DNA of 64,000 nt, from positions 66,009,771-66,073,770 of the forward strand of contig NC_080672.1 of NCBI RefSeq assembly GCF_030247195.1. Reading direction: 5' to 3'. How positions within the stretch are numbered: position 1 is the first letter of the stretch; each line of letters starts with the position of its first letter. The position numbers and the translations under genes were made by a program. Under the pieces are notes generated by a model, which saw nothing but the letters and a program-made list of their open reading frames with translations, was not told the DNA's origin and made no database searches. The stretch comes from Topomyia yanbarensis. Taxonomy: Eukaryota > Arthropoda > Insecta > Diptera > Culicidae. Shown here one piece after another: positions 36,224 through 47,443 of the stretch.

Positions 36224-36990
36224 GTTAGGTTAATGTTTTTTTAACGTATACATATGAGTGCAGTAGTTGGAAGTTAACCGTTTGCACACATGCACACCCA
36301 GGTGTGGGTGTTTACCGTAGAGTTATCTGGCAGCTAACAGGATCGGAAAGCGCAGTGATTTGGTGAAAGATTTCTAAACAATACAATAAGACGAGACGAT
36401 TTGCTTCCAGCACCTCAACGTTATTGAGCACTTAAACCAACACCTGCACAGCTTCATTTAATTATTTCATAGACAAGTTTAAAATTGTATTGAGTTAGCG
36501 ACAAATCGAACAGCATTATCAGTATTCAATTATGTTCAAACGATTTTTTTTAAATTTTTAACTATATTTTGCATGAGAAATGCATGAGTTGTTCAAACAG
36601 AATCTTAAATGTATCTCTACTTTTTTGAGCATAATTGAGATGCTGTAGCGCGAAAAATTTATCATTCTTATTTATCATATTATCCAATAAGGTTTCAACA
36701 TAATCGAAATGGACCATGCACTACAGCATTACCGAATGAATACTAGTTCAAAAGAGCACAGTTGTAATTTTTCCTATTATTTTATAAGTCGCTTTGCACC
36801 GACGTCGTATTAAGCAGTGAGCTAATTCTGGTTACAGGTACATATCTCAACGAACTATAAAGTAGCCCTATTCCACTTGCCTATTTATTATTGTCGCTTA
36901 TCGTTACAAACTACTTATTCACATACACAGTTATTGCTTGATTACTTTTTTAAGAAGAAAATATGGACAATAAATTGGAACCGATTGTCG
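36224..36990 (+). other. Probable 3' UTR of the exon C isoform
   Basis: Follows the TAG stop. An AATAAA hexamer lies at 36969-36974. No ORF or repeat is present. If exon C is an alternative last exon, this is its 3' UTR; otherwise it is intron. Confidence 0.45.
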
Positions 36991-37189
36991 AGACTGACAC
37001 TATGCTGAAGCTTATCAGTAACAAAAGAAATTTCTCGTCAAGTGCTTATTAAAAACCCAAAAAACTGATTTGTAACAAGGAGGCGCGACTTTTGATTCGA
37101 TTTGTAGAAAAACCCTCATGGCGCTATAGCGCTGTATGTAATGACGACAGACAGTTCCGCCTTTGAAGGATGAGTTAACTTTTCATGCC
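36991..37189. other. Unassigned intron sequence
   Basis: No feature recognised. Confidence 0.4.
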
Positions 37190-37370
37190 CCGTGTTGAGT
37201 ATAAACGGTCATTATTTTAAATTCTGCTTGTTTTACTTTTGCTTGCTGAACAAGTTTAGAGGTAAAGAAATTGCTCTGAAAATCGGCTTTTTAATCGAGG
37301 GCCAAGTGTCTTATACCATTCGGTTCAGTTCGTCGAGTACGGCAAATGTCTGTGTGTATGCATGCGTGTG
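37190..37370 (+). repeat. Left half of a common Aedes-type repeat, ending in a TG-rich tract
   Basis: AGTGTCTTATACCATTCGG, CAGTTCGTCGAGTACGGC and AAATGTCTGTGTGTATGC are, from memory, the left half of a very abundant Aedes repeat. That repeat normally continues through a (TG)n tract into GTGACCAAAAATGTCACTC. The continuation is found instead at 42652, on the far side of the R1 element. Confidence 0.6.
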
Positions 37371-38128
37371 TTCTTTTAGAATGCAGAAAAAATATTCAAA
37401 AACACCCTGAGCAGGAAAAAATGTAAAAAACAAATAACTCAGGGAACGGGCTTGAGCAGCCAACTAGACCCGCTAAAACAACTACTCTATCACGAAACCG
37501 GATTCCTCCCCGGCACTACCTTGCGGCATTACTTCGGGGAGAGATTTTTTATGTGTACAGCACATACTTTAATCCATCGAGGACGTGTCCTGTAACCCTA
37601 AGTTAGTTCTTTCAATAGGGTTACAGCACACCTCCTCGACACACTACCAGTTTTCGACCTTCCACAAAACGTGGCAAATTCTGTATGGTAGTAGGAAAGC
37701 TAGCTGTGGGTCGAGAATTAGCGCTCTTCCCCTACGAGGACAATCTGGGCGGAAAACTTCAGACTGTATAATTTACTGAGTCCTTCGGCTCCCTGTCCGG
37801 AGCCATTTAGCACCGCAGCTTCTTTAATCCCTTTGGTTCCCTTCTCGTGCCATTTAAAACCACTTCCTCGATGAGCCATTCAGCTCCTGACTTGTTCGCG
37901 AACTAGTCCGTCTAGTCCCCGACGATGGACCTAGCCTACTCCGGCGGAGAGTTCCCCGGCGAGAGAAGTTCTCCCGAAACCAACCAGTTTGGTGATTTCG
38001 ATGGAGCAGTGCGTCCGATTCGCCGATGTATCTGCGGTAAAAGAAGTTCACCCGATACCGATTCTGCTTTGATTTTCGCTATATTTCTATCGAGCCAACC
38101 GGTCGGGTGCCGTGGTCGCTCCGGCGAT

Positions 38129-40990
38129 TCAGAGTGGAACGTGGCATCCGGTTCGCTGGCTCGGCGCACGACTAGTCCCCGGTGGTGATTGCTCTTCCGA
38201 AACAATTGCTCGCTGTTCATCTCGCCATTTCCTCTGTAAGTCGGTCGTGATCTGCATCATCACTCTGTCGACCGCGTTCCAGGTGTTTACGTCGCTTGTC
38301 ATTCTGTAGACGAGATTATCCAAGTTGATGTCCGGTCCTTCCGTTTCAAGTAGCTCCCTGCACGTCGCTTTGAACCTCGGACATTCGAAGACCACATGCT
38401 CCGGTGTCTCCTCGACGTTCTCATACTCCGGACACAATGGTGACGTTGTGTGCCCGAAACGAAGAAAATACTTCCTGAAGCTGCCGTGGTCCTGCAGGAG
38501 CTGTGTCAAGTTGAAGTTAATCACTCCTTGCTTTCTACTGACCCACGTCGACAGGTTTGGAATGAGGCGGTAGGTCCACCTTCCCTTTTCTGTATTGACC
38601 CATTCCTTCTGTCGATTCTCATCATCTTCCTTACATTTCTGGTGTTTCTCTGATTCTACAATCGGTATCCTCCGCCAGGGTGGTGCAGATGGGGTGCATC
38701 CGGGCGATAACGCATACTGCCTCCGACGATATTGTTCTGTACGCGCTCACGACTCGTACGGCCATAAGCCGGAACGTTCTATTCAGCTTTTCGCGGTTCT
38801 GCTTAGTTCTCAGCGCCGGAGACCAGGTGGGAGCCCCATATCGCAGTATCGATGACGAAGCAGACGTCTCGGCTTCTTCTCGGGTCCCCGACATTTGGCA
38901 TGATCCTCGCTATTGCGTTCGTTGCCTTCGCCGACTTTTCGCAGGCGTAGTCGACGCGGTTGTTGAAGCTCCACCGGTCGTCGATTATCACTCACAATTG
39001 CTTCAGTGCACGCTTCGATGCAATCACGTACCCTTCGACGTCGATCTGAATCCGCTGAACCGCCTTGCAGTTGCTTACCAACAACTCCTCCGTCTTGTGG
39101 TGAGCTATCTGCAGCTTGACCCCGTCCATCCAGTTCTCGATCGCGTCTTTTGTCTCCATAACAGACACCTCCACTTCTTCAAGTGTCTCACCAATAACCG
39201 TTAGTGACACGTCGTCCGCGAAACCCCTTGATTTTCATTTTTGTGGGCAGCCACAGCGCTAAGATCTCATCGTACATCCCGTTTCAAAGAGTTGGACCGA
39301 GAATGAAGCCCTGAGGAACGCCCTCCCCTCCGTTCGTCTCGTACTTGCAGCACACTACTCTGGAAGTAGCTCTTCAGGATCTGGCATAGATAGTCGGGAA
39401 CCCTCATTCTGTGCAACGCTGTATGGCTTTCCAGCTGGCGCTGTTAAACGCATTCTTCACATCTATCGTGACCACAGCGCATTAGCGATCTGCTCTTTAC
39501 CGCCGTTTAGATGCCTTTTCCGCAAACTGTCCGAATTGGATCCACTGTCGATGCTCCTTTGCGGAATCCGAACTGCATCTTGGACAGCCCGCGCTCGCCC
39601 TCCGTGCATTGCTTCTTTCCAGGAGTTTTCCAAGTGAAAACATATAGGCCTATACGAGACCGGGTCGCCCGGAGGTTTCCCTGGCTTTGACAGCAACACC
39701 AGCTTCTGTACCTTCCACATTTCGGGAAAGTTGCCTTTATCTAGACACTTCTGCAGCACTAACCTAAACATGTCCGGGTACGCCAGAATCGCAGCTTTCA
39801 GCACCACGTTTGGTATTCCATCAGGGCCTGGGATTTTCTTTAATTTCAGTCGCTTCGATGTTTCTGAAAGGTCACCGTTAGTCACTTGCCGATCGTCCGT
39901 GTTTGCTCCTTCTTTTTCGCCGTACGGTGTCGGTGGCCAGATAATTGGATCGTGCTTCGGGAAAAGACCCTCGACGTTCATCTTCAGCTTACCCGGGCAC
40001 ATTTCGACTGGCGTTATCGAGCCCTTCATTTTCGCCATCACCACTCGGTACGCGTCGCCCCAGGGATTGGCGTCTACTTCTCGGCACAGCTCCTTGTGGC
40101 AATCTGACTTGCTAAGCTTGATCTCCCGTTTTAAGGCGGTCCTGGCTTCCCGAAATGCTGCCTTGCGCTCCGATACTGCTCTCAGAACCCGCTTTCTGGT
40201 TCTGAGACAAGCAGCGCGTAGTGTACTAAGCGTCCTGTTCAACCAGTAAGCTGGACACCGTTTATTGCTTGGTTCCAGTTTTCGCGGCATTGTGGCGTGA
40301 CAAGCCGTCACAATCCTTCTTGTTAGGTCAACCGCATCTTCGTTTTCGGTCCCGCCGTTCGGCCGAAGTGCCTCAACGAAGAATATTTTGTTGAAGACTT
40401 TCGTCTTCCACTTTCGCTCGCCGGTAATCCTTCTCCGTGCTGCAGCTGGTTTCCGTTGACCGATACGGTAGCGCATGGCCTGGTGGTCGCTATACGTGTA
40501 CGTTTCGCATACTCTTCAGTCCATGTTCACCGTCAATGAAGGACTACAGAATTGGACGTCGATGATAAAGTCCCTCCCGTCTCTCCGAAATGTACTAACA
40601 GAGCCTTCATTGCACAATCGTACGTCTAACTTCGCTAGAGCTTCCTGCAGGATACACCCTGTTGTGTTGGTTACTCTACTGCCCCACTCCACAGCCCAGG
40701 GGTTGAAGTCACCACCAATAACTACCGGTTTTCGACCGATCAACTGCTCGGTTAACTGCTCCAGCATTAGGCTGAACTGCTCCACTGGCCACCTTGGAGG
40801 AGCGTGGCGATCTACCACTTGAATGGGGAATCTGCCCATAACTTGTATCGCAACCGTTCCCAATCTATCCAATACCCAGTTACCGACATCAAGGGGTCTT
40901 GATAAGGTTCTGCAATCAAAACAACATCACACATATTTGCTGTCGTAGACTACAACAGTTTCTGTGCTGTATCACAGTGATTCAGGTTTA
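38129..40990 (-). pseudogene. R1-type ORF2 (endonuclease-reverse transcriptase) pseudogene
   Basis: The endonuclease begins with a decayed NWVLDRLGTVAIQVMGRFPI (about 40885-40826), then VVIGGDFNPWAVEWGSR and CNEGSVSTFRRDGRDFIIDV; the final SDH region is not seen. RT follows at 40476-39463: LKREIKLSKSDCHKELCREV, SKRLKLKKIPGPDGIPNVVL, LVLLSKPGKPPGDPVSYRPI. It passes through frameshifts to GVPQG (about 39320), KGFADDVSLTVIGETLEEVE (about 39220) and the thumb, and ends CPEYENVEETPEHVVFECPR. FADD is intact, but at least three frame breaks separate the blocks. A gap after SYRPICF loses part of the fingers. Confidence 0.8.
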
Positions 40991-41002
40991 TCTGGATTAT
41001 CT

Positions 41003-42209
41003 CTATTGCCGTTTGCCCTGTTGTCGCCTTATTATAGGCAGGGTATTTAAAGCCACCTGTCTGATGGTCGTTTCCGTCCGCTGGAGTGCAACGCAAGCAC
41101 TTCGACCTCTACGTGCAGTCTCTCGCACAATGGCCCGTCTGCCCGCATTTTCAGCACATCCCGGATCTATCCGGGCCTTTGCAAACCCCTGCCAAATGTC
41201 CAAAACCCAAACACTCCACTTGTTTATTCACTCGTGTGATGGCTCTCAACGGGCATCTCGACCATACAACCGTAGCTTTGCCTACCTCCAGCGGCTTGTC
41301 GGTTACCGGTAAACGAATCATCGCTGTCAGAGTTCCTCCATACCACTTTTTTAACCGGATCGTCATGTGCACTTCGCACAGGTTGCACTGCTGCTTCAGT
41401 GGATCTCTCAGCTCGTCCTCCTTCGTAGTCTCATATAGGTCCTTGACAACAATCACCGTCTCCGGGTTTAAGGCTTTAACTTCTCCCTCTTCCCCTAGTG
41501 ATTTAGTAAGAATCTCCTGCATAGTCGAGCTGTTACTCATGGGATCCTCTTTCAACTCGAAGAGCATCTTTTTGGATACGCCTGGTTCTTATCTCGTTTT
41601 CCCCCAAATTCCTCAGCTCCGGATCCTCTCTAACCTTTGTGAGGAGAGCTGCATGCGTCGTCACGACATTGGCTTTGACGAGCACGGCTTCTCTCTTTGG
41701 CGCCTGCTGACGAGCCAGAGGTTTCACTTTTTTCTTGTGCTTTATTTTTCTCACTTTATTCCTCTTTTATTGTTTCCCGTGTTTATCCTTCCGAACTGCA
41801 ACGGTACTTCAGCTTTCTCCTTGTCGGGGGACGTCCGGCAACAACAGCGTCCTCGAGCGTCTGCCTCTTGGGCCCGCCTGGTCTTCCGTCTCCTGGCGAG
41901 GTTCTTGTCCTCTTTGTAGTCACGGAAACTGGCGTGTTCTCCACTCCAATCTTCTTCTCCTTCCCTTGCTTCAGGGGTGATTCTAGGAAAATAGTAGCCT
42001 TAGCCGACGCCATGCTCGCTCAGCTACATCAACCCTCAGCTTAGCCGTGTCCTGCTCCTTCACGGCAGACTGTAGCGCCTTTCGGATTCTGAGAACCATC
42101 TCCTTAATGTCATGATGGGCATTGCTTTTTCACATCCACAAACTTGTGGAGATCCTCCACCAAGCACTTCGCTGCCACTACTCTTACCTTCTGTGGAGTT
42201 TGACTCATC
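41003..42209 (-). pseudogene. R1-type ORF1 (gag-like) pseudogene
   Basis: ATG at 42207-42209 starts MSQTPQKVRVVAAK. The first third is frameshifted (compare the open copy at 45357-45761). An open block at 41567-41151 reads ILTKSLGEEGEVKALNPETV, then DLYETTKEDELRDPL, CEVHMTIRLKKWYGGTLTAM and GKATVVWSRCPLRA. Two zinc knuckles follow, CLGFGHLAGVC and C.KCGQTGHCARDC, where a TGA replaces the Trp codon between the Cys residues. The protein would bind element RNA in an RNP. Confidence 0.75.
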
Positions 42210-42651
42210 CCACTCTGCTATGGCTGTTGTTGCTGCTGTTGCGTCTCCTGTTCTTGCTGAATAACTTCAGCTGTTACTGGTGATGGTGACCTCACCTAAC
42301 CACCGCTGGCGAACGGATTCGCCGCACCTGCTCCTGTGGTCCCATGGTTATCTATGCAAGCAGCGGGTAATGCTAGGGTTGACACTATCCTCCGTTAGGA
42401 GTACTGTTCAGAGCCGGATCGGCGTAAAATTGGGAATGGTCCATCCGAACCTAGTATCACCAACTAATTGGTGACGAGTTTTGAATGTACCCGGAGACCT
42501 GCCTGAGTTTTGATGGGATGGAAGCAGCTGTGCTTTTAGCCCACTAGCCATTTCACGTCGGTGTCATCATTCCTTACTCATGGAGTAGAACAGCACGCCT
42601 GTCAGCCCAAAGTTGCCGTCCTGGTTTCGATCCTGATGTGCCGGTTGGGCT

Positions 42652-42860
42652 GTGTGTAGTGTATGTATATATGTGTGTACGTGACCAAAAATGTCACTCG
42701 CTTTTCTCAGGGATGGCTGACCGCTTTTCACAAACTAAGTCTCAAATGAAAGGTACAACGTTTCCCTCGGTTCGCTATTGAATTTCTAAATGGATCCGAT
42801 TTCCGTTTCCGGAATTATAAGGCCATGAGTACGATCACGCAGCAAATGCCGATTTCAACG
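42652..42860 (+). repeat. Right half of the common Aedes-type repeat
   Basis: Starts with a TG-rich tract and GTGACCAAAAATGTCACTCG, then TTTTCTCAGGGATGGCTGAC, CACAAACTAAGTCTCAAATG, AAAGGTACAACGTTTCC and GGATCCGATTTCCGTTTCCG. It is the expected continuation of 37190-37370, interrupted by the R1 element. Confidence 0.6.
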
Positions 42861-43599
42861 CATACTGTGATGAAAGTATAAAGGCGAAAATTCTTCAAAA
42901 ATGTGACTAAAACTGCTTGGATTTGTATAGTTCAAGGTCACTAACAGCCATTCAAAGTCTCTTTGGTCACATTGGCCACCATCGACGGCTCCGGAAGCCC
43001 CGCCGAAAGTATCCAAAATTAGAATAACAGTTACATCGGTTTCTCGGAGGCTATACCATTTTGACCAAGTCTCACATGGAAGCTGTTCCAACCCTGTAAA
43101 CTGCGGTCACATAAAAAAAATTTCGGAGTGCGGTCATATAGAATTTTTTTTGACGTTGTTGGTTTGCTAACTGCAAAAGTATGCAAAAGCCCAGCTACCG
43201 CACTACTCTCCCCTGTTAGCCCATGGAAACTTGGTGTACATCACGGCACCTTAGTTAATTCCGCACAAACGCCAACGAGGAAATGACGGGTTGGTAGTTA
43301 CAACAGAACAATAACCAACTTGTTTGGGTTTACTCAGTTGCATTCTACTCGAGCACTTTCGATGTCCAAATTGCCGCACTTGTCTTGAATGTGTTGGTTT
43401 GAACGAGCAGGATGTTGTGAGAATCACCAAAGTCGTATCACGAAATACAAATGTGAAGCAATATGAGTTTTGTGTCATTCAAAGTTTAATTTGATTGCAG
43501 AGATACGACCCTGACTGGCGTGGAAGGCTTTCGTGGAGTCTCTAACTATATCATATTTGCATTCTTCACCTCTCGGTTTCATGCTCAAATTCCGTCAAC
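42861..43599. other. Unassigned, possibly 5' UTR of the Jockey-type element
   Basis: A GGTCACAT/GGTCATAT word pair at 43106-43141 lies next to poly-A/poly-T runs. No protein motif. The last part may be the leader of the + strand element that follows. Confidence 0.35.
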
Positions 43600-44174
43600 G
43601 GGATACAAACATTTCTTCCTGTTGCTGATTTTTTTCGACAGCAGTGTGTTCTGCTGAAGCTTCGAACGGTGCTGCCGCCCTGTAATGACCCCTTTCAAAC
43701 ACGCATCGCTTCGTTTGATGATAATGACACCTCACCAGCGTTGGGATCATCAGGCAATCGTCTTTGGATTGACGTGATGGAATTTGAGGAATCAACTTGC
43801 GATGCAGACTCAAATGAAAAATTAGCTATTTACTACCAAAACGTCCGAGGGCTACGTACAAAAATTGATGAAATTTTTCTCGCTGCCTCTGCCTCTCATT
43901 ATGACATAATTGTGCTCACCGATGATAGGATTAATTCTCGACAATGTTTTGGCGATTCATATGCTATTTATACAAACGATCGCAGTTGTGTGAACAGCCA
44001 TAATTCACTCGGTGGTGGCGTACTTATCGCTGTTTTATCCGGAGTGAACAGTTTCATCGTTCCAATACCTGTTTAGGTTACGCTTGAGCAGCTGTTCGTT
44101 AAACTGAAGCTATCTGACCGTTTTGTCAGCACCGATGTGATATATATTTGATTTCCTGATTATACATCATATTA

Positions 44175-47100
44175 TCATGATATAATATGTTCTACAATAT
44201 TCCGCCACGTCACTCGGTCAGTTGCTGCTTGTCTCCAACCTCTCAGGTGCCCGATACTCGCCAGGTTCTCCTCCACTTGGTCCAGCCACCGGGAACGCTG
44301 CGCTCCTCTCCGTCTTGTACCTGCCGGGTTGGAGGTGAAAACCAACTTGGTGGGGTTGTTGTCCGGCATCCTCACAACCTGCCCCGCCCACCGTACCCTT
44401 CCAGCTTGAGATACTTTCCGGATACTTGGCTCATCATAGAGTCGCGCAAGTTCGTGGTTCATCCTTCTCCTCCACACGCCATCCTCCTGCACACCACAGA
44501 AGATCGTTCTCAGCACCCTTCTTTCGAAGACTTCGAGTGCTTGCAGATCCTCCTCGAGCATTGTCCACGTTTCGTGCCCTTAGAGAACCACCGGTCAAAT
44601 CAGTGTGTTGTGCATGGCGCATTTCGTGCGGTGGTTAAGCTTCCTGGATCTCAAAGTTTTGTGGAGCCCATATTAAGCACGACTTCCAGAGATAATACGC
44701 CTTCTGATCTCCCGGCTAGTGTTATTGTCCGCAGTCATCAATGAGCCTAGATAGATGAATTCGTCAACCACCTCGAACTCGTCGCCGTCGATCCTAATAC
44801 TACCTATCGCGATCGGTTCCGCCAGCCAGCATGTACTTCGTCTTAGACACATTTATCTTCAGTCCTACTCGTGCTGCTTCGCGCTTCAGTCGGGTATACA
44901 TATCTGCTACCGTCTCCTTGTTTCTACCTACGTTGTTATTATGTCTACGTCGTCAGCGAAGCACACGAACTGTCCGGACCTCGTGAAAATCGTGCCCCGC
45001 ATGTTGACCCTCGCTGTTCGCGTTACACCTTCCAGCGCTATATTGAACAGCAGGCAGGACAACCCATCGCTCTGTAGTTTTCACAGTCCAATTTGTCGCC
45101 TTTCTTGTATATCGGTGTGATGACCCCTTCCTTCCACTCCTCCGGTAGCTGTTCCCTATCCCAGATTCATTCGATTATTCGGTGCATGCATTCCGTCAGT
45201 TTCTCCGGACCCACCTTGAAAAGTTCCGCTCCTAGACCATCCTTACCAGCTGCCTTGTTGTTCTTGAGCTGTTGAATAGCCTCGTTAACCTCATTCATAG
45301 TGTGACACTGACACCTCAAACGCCCGATTGTTCACCTGCGCACCATTCAGATGTTCTCCTTCCGACCTGCAACGGTACTTCAGCTTTCTCCTTGTCGGGT
45401 GACGTCCGGCAACAACAGCGTCCTCGAGTGTCTGCCTCTTGGGCCCGCCTGGTCTTCCGTCTCCTGGCGAGGTTCTTGTCCTCTTTGTAGTCACGGAAAC
45501 TGGCGTGTTCTCCACTCCAATCTTCTTCTCCTTCCCTGTAGGCGCGGTTCTAGGAAGACGCCGACGCCATGCTCGCTCAGCTACATCAACCCTCAGCTTA
45601 GCCGTGTCCTTCTCCTTCACGGCAGACAGTAGCGCCTTTCGGATTCTGAGAACCATCTGAATGTCATGATGGGCATTGTTTTTATCATCCACAAACTTGT
45701 AGAGCTCCTCCACCAAGCTCTTCGCTGCCACTACTCTTACCTTCTGTGGAGTTTGACTCACCTCACTCTGCTCTGGCTGTTGTTGCTTCTCCTCCTGTTC
45801 TTGCTGAATATTATCAGCTGCTACTGGTGATGGTGACCTAACCTAACCACCGCAGGCGAACGGATTCGCCGCACCTGCTCCGCATGTGTGTTTCTTGTTT
45901 GTTCTCCATTTTAATGGGTTGGGACCGGGCTTCTCCACTTGTATGTAGTCGCCTCTTGGCGACATTGGTCCCATGGTTATCTATGCAAGCAGGTGGTCAT
46001 GCTAGGGTTGACACTATCCTTCATGGGGAGTACTGTTGAGAACCGGATCGGCGTAAAATCGAGAATGGTCCATCCGAACCTAGTATCACCAACTAATTGG
46101 TGACGATGTTCATTGTAGTACTGCCTCCACGTTTCGACCACCTCACGTTCGTCCGTCAAGATGCCACCTTGCTTGCCTCTACACATTTCGGCCCGCGGCA
46201 CAAAACCGTTGCGAGAGTCATTCAGCTTCTTGAAGAACGCCCGCGTTTCCTGAGAGCGATACAGCAGCTCCATGTCCTCTCTCTCTCACTCTTCCAGGCG
46301 GCGCTTTTTGTCCTGAAAAAGACGAATCTGCTGTTTTCGCTTCCGTCGATATGACTCCACGTTCTATAGAGTGGCTTGAAGCAACATCGCTGCTCGTTCT
46401 GCATTCTCCAATATCTCTTGGCACTCGCCAATCGTTCCGTCGACTCCTCTGTACGTATCCCAGAACGCTCTCCGCAGTGCTGCTTATGGCTGCTTTAGTC
46501 CTGGTCCAGCAGTCCTCTAAGGGAGCACCGATGAGCTCCTCCTCCGGTGGCAGCGCTGCTTCAAGATGCTGCGCGTACGTTGTCGCGACGTTGGTTATAC
46601 CGCGGCGGGCGTCGGTATCTTACACTGTTCACTACGGATAGTTTTGGACGCAGTTTAACCATCACCAGATAGTGGTCCGAGTCGATGTTAACGCCCCGAT
46701 AGGTCCTTACGTCGATAATGTCCGAGAAGTCCCGCCCATCCATCAGAACATGATCAATTTGCGTCTCTGTTGTGTTGATCTCCAGGTGCATCGGTGCAGG
46801 AGGCGGTGCTGGAAGAAGGTGCTCATTATGGGCATGTTCTTGGAGGTGGCGAAATCGATTAGTCTTAGGCCGTTCCCGTTCGTCTGCTGGTGGGCGCTGA
46901 ACCTTCCAATTACCAGTCTGTATTCCACCTCCTTGCCAACCTGAGCATTAAGGTCGCCGATGACGATCTTGACGTGATGTCTTGGGCAGCGATCGTATTT
47001 ACGCTCCAGCTGCGCGTAGAATTCGTCCTTGTCGTCATCGCTACTTCCGATGTGGGGACTATGCCCGTTAATTATGCTGATGTTGAAGAACCGGTCCTTG

Positions 47101-47443
47101 ATCCTCAACCTGCACATTCTGTCGCTGACAGGCCACCATCCGATCACACGCTTTTGCATCTCCCCCACCACCATAGAAGTTGTTCCAAGCTCGTGTGTAT
47201 TGCCGCAGCTTGGGTAGATGGTGTGGTTCCCGCGAAAGACCCGCACCGTAGACCCCTTCCAACACACCCCCTGCAGCGCCACAATGTCGAACTTGCGGTC
47301 TTTCACTATATCAGCAAGTATGCGAGTGCTCCCGATAAAGTTAAGCGACCTGCAGTTCCATGTCCCAAGTTTCCAGTCTCTTGTCCATTTCCGTTGCGTA
47401 CGTCTGTGCCAATTTTGTCCATCCGAAATCTCTTGTTGAACAT
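44175..47443 (-). pseudogene. RTE ORF (endonuclease-reverse transcriptase) pseudogene
   Basis: ATG at 47441-47443 starts MFNKRFRMDKIGTDVRNGNG. The APE endonuclease follows: [74 protein letters not shown] and [14 protein letters not shown]. The EVR motif has become GVC. After the nested R1 piece the ORF resumes with [35 protein letters not shown]. It then jumps to GCPACC (at 45058-45070), losing about 100 residues of RT core including the first catalytic Asp block. It continues VCFADDVDI, FEVVDEFIYLGSL, FERRVLRTIFCGVQ and RRMNHELARLYDE, and ends RWLDQVEENLASIGHLRGWR. Dead. Confidence 0.85.
45357..46104 (-). mobile_element. 748 bp 5' piece of the R1-family element, inserted in the RTE ORF
   Basis: GATGTTC is present on both sides (45350-45356 and 46105-46111), at the point where the RTE reading YYNEH would continue LNGAQVN. 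The piece corresponds to 41788-42472 of the neighbouring R1 element. It starts at the hairpin CACCAATTAGTTGGTG, and includes ATG at 45759-45761 and the first ~135 codons of ORF1, which are open here (MSQTPQKVRVVAAKSLVEEL). It stops inside ORF1. It carries about 63 bp near 45890-45965 that the larger copy lacks. Loss of the 3' rather than the 5' end is unusual for a non-LTR element. Confidence 0.8.

Larger units (their letters stand above)
37371..42651 (-). mobile_element. R1-clade non-LTR retrotransposon, near full length but broken
   Basis: Reading the minus strand from about 42651, the element has a 5' UTR, ORF1 with CCHC knuckles (42209-41003), an APE endonuclease (to about 40500), RT (40476-38990) and a Cys-rich C-terminus (38129-38524), then a 3' UTR. 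The order, the ORF1 zinc knuckles and the RT words (KKIPGPDGIPNVVLKAAI, LVLLSKPGKPPG, FADD) fit the R1 clade. Both ends abut TG-rich sequence (GCATGCGTGTG at 37361-37371 and CTGTGTGTAGTGTATG at 42650-42665). Members of the R1 clade such as Mino and Waldo are known to target AC/TG repeats. Length about 5.3 kb. Multiple stops and frameshifts make it inactive. Confidence 0.8.

Noticed and set aside
39731..40249. 172-codon + strand ORF
   Set aside because: Antisense shadow of the R1 reverse transcriptase.
40899..41919. Large + strand ORFs of 137 and 277 codons
   Set aside because: Antisense to R1 ORF1 and the endonuclease start; the minus strand has the recognised motifs.
44187..44744. 185-codon + strand ORF
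   Set aside because: Antisense shadow of the RTE C-terminus.
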